This document shows positions 39,417 through 42,272 of a stretch of DNA of 42,272 nt, piece after piece; position 1 is the first letter of the stretch; each line of letters opens with the position of its first letter. A program made the position numbers and the translations under genes. This stretch comes from Candidatus Woesebacteria bacterium GW2011_GWB1_38_8b. GTDB lineage: Bacteria; Patescibacteriota; Microgenomatia; UBA8517. The notes under the pieces were generated by a model that was not told the origin of the DNA, ran no database searches, and saw only the letters and a program-made list of their open reading frames with translations. The stretch covers positions 1 to 42,272 of the forward strand of contig LBVN01000011.1 of assembly GCA_000993115.1 (NCBI GenBank). The letters run 5' to 3'.

Positions 39417-42050
39417 TTATTTTGCTGCTTCTTCTGCTTCCTCGACTTCGTCCCCATTTTTAAACATACATGCGGCAGCAGCGACCTTATCTGCTTTATC
39501 AGTGAAGCGCATAATTATAACCCCTTGAGTGGAGCGTCCCATTTGGGGGATGTTTTTCATAGGAAGCTTTATAATTTGGCCATGCTTACTTGTAACAATT
39601 ACCTGATCCATTTCCTGATTAACCAAATATGCTGCAGCCAAGTCACCTGTTTTTGGATTTACAACAGCTGCCTTAACACCTTTCCCCGCCCGCTTTTGAA
39701 CCGGGAAAAGATGAACCGGAGTTCTTTTTCCTAACCCGTTTTGCGAAAGTGTCAGAATATCTCTGAAAATTTTCCGTCTTTTATCATCGCTTTTTGGCTC
39801 TTCGGCGGAAAATACGTCCATTCCGATTACAAGATCTCCAGAATCAATCCTTATTCCCTTCATCCCGCTTGTGGCACGTCCCATTGGGCGGACGTTTCCT
39901 TCAGGAAACCTGATTGCCTTACCCTTTTTGGTTAGTAAAATAATATGATCGTTTCCCGAAGTTTCCTGAACTTTTACAAGAGTATCGTCATTATCCAACC
40001 GGATCGCGATAAGTCCTGAAGTGCGGAGATTTATAAACTCATCGACTTTAGTTTTTTTAACAATTCCTTTGGATGTAGCCATGATAAAGTGAGTACCCTT
40101 TATACTTTGCGGTACGATCGACATTATTTCTTCTCCCTGGTCAATATTTATTAAATTAATAATTGCCTGACCCTTGGCTTGCCTTGAGGTTTCGCCAATG
40201 TCCCAAGCTTTTGTTCCGAAGACCCTGCCTTTATTGGTAAAGAAAAGAATTGTATCGTGAGTAGTGGCCGAAACAAGGTGAACAATTTCATCCTCTTCTT
40301 TTGTTGTCATACCCATAACCCCTTTACCACCGCGACGCTGTGCTTTGTAAGTCGTCGGAGAGAGTCTTTTAACATAGCCGGTTCTGGTAACTGTAATTAA
40401 AGTTTCTTCTTTCGGAATAAGATCCGCTTCCGAAAATTCACCGATTTTTTGCTTGTACATTTTTGTGAGACGATCGTCACCGTGTTTTTCGCGAAGCTCA
40501 ACCTGTTCCTCGGTAATAATTTTTAAAACTTCTCCGGGGTTTTTTAGGATAAAGGTCAATTTGTCAATTAACTTTTTGATTTCTTCATATTCCTTTTCAA
40601 TTTTTTCCCGCTCAAGCGCGGCAAGACGGCGAAGCTGCATATCCAAAATTGCCGTAGCTTGGATTTCCGACAAACCAAATCTGGAAATCAAATTTTTCTT
40701 GGCGTCTTCCTGAGTTCTGCTCTCACGGATGGTCTTAATTACAGCATCAAGGTTATCAAGCGCGATCTTTAATCCTTCCAAAATATGTGCTCTTTTTTTG
40801 GCCTCCGTTAGCTCGAATATGGTCCGCCTTATTATTACTTTTTGACGGTGTTTGACGAACTCCGTGATTATCTGCTTTAGATTTAGCGTATGAGGAGTGC
40901 CGTCAACAAGGGCTACAAAGTTGGCGGGAAAAGTTGTTTGTAAGCGAGTATGTTTATAAAGGTTATTCAAAAGGGATTTTGGTTTCGCGTCTCTTTTAAG
41001 ATCGATTGCGACTCTCATTCCGTCTTTGTCGGATTCATCGCGAAGATCGGCAATCCCAACAAGTTTTTTGTCTTTAACAAGCTCGGCAATTTTTATTACA
41101 AGCTCAGCTTTATTCACCTGGTAGGGAATTTCGGAAATTATAATTTGAGTTTTTCCTTTTGAACCTTCCTTTATTTCAGCAACACCACGAACCACAATTC
41201 TTCCCCTACCTGTCGCATATACCTCCTTAAGAGAAGCCGAGTCGTAAATTGCACCTGCAGTCGGAAAATCAGGTCCGGGAATAATATCACAAAGCTCTTC
41301 AATCGTTATATCTGTTTCAAACCCGATTGTCCTAGGGTCGACGTCTTTTTCCTCCATAGATTTTTTCTCGCCCGATGCGACCAAATTTATTTTTTTCAAA
41401 ACAAATTCGGTTTCTTCGGTTTGCGCAGCACTACTGGTTGTGACTACTCTCCCCTTTTTGACAGCTGCAATTACGGCATCAACTACTTCGCGCAAATTGT
41501 GCGGTGGAATTTTTGTAGCCATACCGACCGCGATTCCTTCCGAGCCCATCAAAAGTAGATTTGGCAGAAGTGCCGGCATAAAAACAGGTTCCTTAAGAGT
41601 TGCGTCAAAATTATCGATAAAATCGTTAGTGTTTTTCTCAATATCGGTAAGCATATATCGCGAAATTGCGGCGAGTTTTACTTCCGTATAACGCATGGCA
41701 GCTGCGGAATCGCCGTCAACGCTTCCGAAGTTTCCCTGACCCTTAATTAAGGGGTATCGGAGGGAAAATTCCTGTGCCATTCGAACGATTGAATCATAAA
41801 CTGCCATATCGCCGTGGGGATGATATTTACCTAAAACTTCTCCGACGACTTTGGCCGATTTGGTGAATGCTGAAGTCGGACCCAATCCCATTTCGTGCAT
41901 GGCGAAAAGAATTCTTCGATGAACCGGCTTAAGGCCATCACGAACGTCTGGAAGCGCGCGGGAAACTATAACGCTCATTGCATAGTCCAGATAGCTTTTC
42001 TGCATTTCATCGACTATCCTTGCGGCCTGAAGTTTTCCAATGTGTGTCAT
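39417..42050 (-). CDS. gyrA: DNA gyrase subunit A
   Basis: The 877-residue protein is a full GyrA. The catalytic tyrosine is Y121 in AAAMRYTEVKL, the region before it is DVRDGLKPVHRRILFAM, and the GyrA box QRRGGKG lies in the C-terminal wrapping domain, which marks gyrase rather than topoisomerase IV. The quinolone-pocket position equivalent to E. coli Ser83 is Met82 (HPHGDMAVYD), while Asp87 is kept. About 55 extra residues (VVTTSSAAQTEET to PRTIGFETD) are inserted before IPGPDFPTAG. The C-terminus is acidic. A promoter and terminator-like leader lie upstream. Confidence 0.97.
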   Translation of the reverse strand: MTHIGKLQAARIVDEMQKSYLDYAMSVIVSRALPDVRDGLKPVHRRILFAMHEMGLGPTSAFTKSAKVVGEVLGKYHPHGDMAVYDSIVRMAQEFSLRYPLIKGQGNFGSVDGDSAAAMRYTEVKLAAISRYMLTDIEKNTNDFIDNFDATLKEPVFMPALLPNLLLMGSEGIAVGMATKIPPHNLREVVDAVIAAVKKGRVVTTSSAAQTEETEFVLKKINLVASGEKKSMEEKDVDPRTIGFETDITIEELCDIIPGPDFPTAGAIYDSASLKEVYATGRGRIVVRGVAEIKEGSKGKTQIIISEIPYQVNKAELVIKIAELVKDKKLVGIADLRDESDKDGMRVAIDLKRDAKPKSLLNNLYKHTRLQTTFPANFVALVDGTPHTLNLKQIITEFVKHRQKVIIRRTIFELTEAKKRAHILEGLKIALDNLDAVIKTIRESRTQEDAKKNLISRFGLSEIQATAILDMQLRRLAALEREKIEKEYEEIKKLIDKLTFILKNPGEVLKIITEEQVELREKHGDDRLTKMYKQKIGEFSEADLIPKEETLITVTRTGYVKRLSPTTYKAQRRGGKGVMGMTTKEEDEIVHLVSATTHDTILFFTNKGRVFGTKAWDIGETSRQAKGQAIINLINIDQGEEIMSIVPQSIKGTHFIMATSKGIVKKTKVDEFINLRTSGLIAIRLDNDDTLVKVQETSGNDHIILLTKKGKAIRFPEGNVRPMGRATSGMKGIRIDSGDLVIGMDVFSAEEPKSDDKRRKIFRDILTLSQNGLGKRTPVHLFPVQKRAGKGVKAAVVNPKTGDLAAAYLVNQEMDQVIVTSKHGQIIKLPMKNIPQMGRSTQGVIIMRFTDKADKVAAAACMFKNGDEVEEAEEAAK

Positions 42051-42074
42051 AAAAAAGTAATTGCGACTCAGAGC

Positions 42075-42116
42075 AAAAAAAACGCCTGACTATTAAAAAA
42101 TAAACTGAGCCAGGCG
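42075..42116 (-). terminator. Terminator-like hairpin in the gyrA leader
   Basis: On the minus strand CGCCTG (42116-42111) pairs with CAGGCG (42088-42083), with two inner base pairs, and eight T follow (42082-42075). It ends 24 bases before the gyrA ATG, downstream of the promoter at 42165-42137, so it may attenuate gyrA. Confidence 0.75.
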
Positions 42117-42136
42117 AGCTCGTTTAGCCTCAAATA

Positions 42137-42165
42137 ATATTACGCTTTTTGGGTGTCTGAAGCAA
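42137..42165 (-). promoter_or_regulatory. Promoter upstream of the gyrA leader terminator
   Basis: TTGCTT (42165-42160), 17-base spacer, TAATAT (42142-42137) on the minus strand, transcript start near 42130. It would give a leader of about 80 bases that contains the terminator. Confidence 0.55.
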
Positions 42166-42180
42166 GGGGTAAAGCCGGTA

Positions 42181-42272
42181 TGTTTCCGTAAATATCCGAC
42201 ACTAGACCCTCTCTAACGGAGGTTTCATGCCCAGGCCTATATGTGGCCTATGGTAGTGATACCTCTCAAGGT
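42181..42272 (-). mobile_element. Right end of an insertion sequence (truncated by window edge)
   Basis: The region from 42181 begins with TGTTTCCGTAAATATCCGAC, which is likely the terminal inverted repeat (it starts with TG as IS3/IS481 repeats do). The transposase gene runs inward from the window edge. The other end is beyond the window, so the repeat pair and target duplication cannot be checked. Confidence 0.55.
42202..42270 (-). CDS. Transposase/integrase C-terminus (rve type), 5' truncated
   Basis: On the minus strand the frame from the window edge to TAG (42204-42202) reads LERYHYHRPHIGLGMKPP and ends ERV. The Y-H-Y-H-R-P-H-x-x-L pattern is the end of the DDE integrase core found in IS3/IS481 transposases (typical form YN..RPH..L....P). 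The catalytic DDE residues lie outside the window. Confidence 0.7.
   Translation of the reverse strand, partial: LERYHYHRPHIGLGMKPPLERV

Noticed and set aside
1-42272. CRISPR array
   Set aside because: No regularly spaced direct repeats with unique spacers were seen, and no cas genes.
1-42272. Reassigned UGA codon as in Gracilibacteria
   Set aside because: Several intact genes (ychF, xerD) end with TGA and none needs an internal TGA to be read as glycine.

Overview
The window looks like a chromosomal segment of a Candidate Phyla Radiation (Patescibacteria) bacterium, most likely of the Microgenomates type. This is an inference from the AT-rich, tightly packed genes, the single type IV pilus cluster, the LytR_C-type membrane proteins, the small coiled-coil proteins and the absence of biosynthetic pathways. 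TGA acts as an ordinary stop (ychF, xerD and others), so the Gracilibacteria-type code is excluded. Most genes have no Shine-Dalgarno sequence. Many start codons lie only about 8-11 bases after a good -10 hexamer, often the extended form TGATATAAT, which implies leaderless or near-leaderless mRNAs.

Layout. 1-171: tail of a response regulator. 271-7926: type IV pilus cluster (pilB, pilC, four pseudopilins including one with a beta-propeller-like head, a PilM-like/LytR_C membrane protein, then a separately promoted major pilin and a terminator). 8161-15076: PAS-methyltransferase, ychF, glycosyltransferase, rpsF, ssb, rpsR, and S41 and HtrA proteases. A hairpin terminator and a duplicated ssb start sit between rpsF and ssb. 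15131-17446: a P-loop protein, a duplicated promoter/start with a small ORF, a coiled-coil protein and a frameshifted nucleotidyltransferase-like gene. 17451-19535 (minus): prfA lacking domain 1, rpmE, an EamA transporter.

19576-23158 (minus) is the most striking part. A consensus promoter is followed by a T-box riboswitch with histidine signatures, then tRNA-His(GUG), two paralogous proteins of unknown function, and hisS. The T-box has a CAC triplet in a short hairpin loop and a UGGG element matching the CCCA end of tRNA-His. The two paralogs share a few motif-like positions with tRNA-dependent cyclodipeptide synthases, so a histidyl-tRNA-using pathway is a testable hypothesis.

23155-36204: two exported or membrane-anchored proteins, a metallo-beta-lactamase-fold protein, a dnaB broken by a deletion/frameshift, a tRNA-Leu(CAA) nested between tRNA-like arms, an M29 aminopeptidase, EF-P with arginine at its tip, membrane proteins, a frameshifted DksA/TraR-like gene, an RluA-type pseudouridine synthase, a Kef-type antiporter, a LytR_C-like protein, a TPR protein and yebC. 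36205-36990 holds no recognisable gene but has two terminators, one perfect DnaA box and a dif-like half-site. 37010-42272: an unknown protein, a Xer recombinase, a stand-alone sigma region 4 protein, a small hydrolase, gyrA with an attenuator-like leader, and one end of an insertion sequence.

Three genes (the nucleotidyltransferase-like gene, dnaB, the DksA-like gene) are broken by frameshifts. Either the assembly carries indels or these genes really are decayed or recoded; read coverage would decide.
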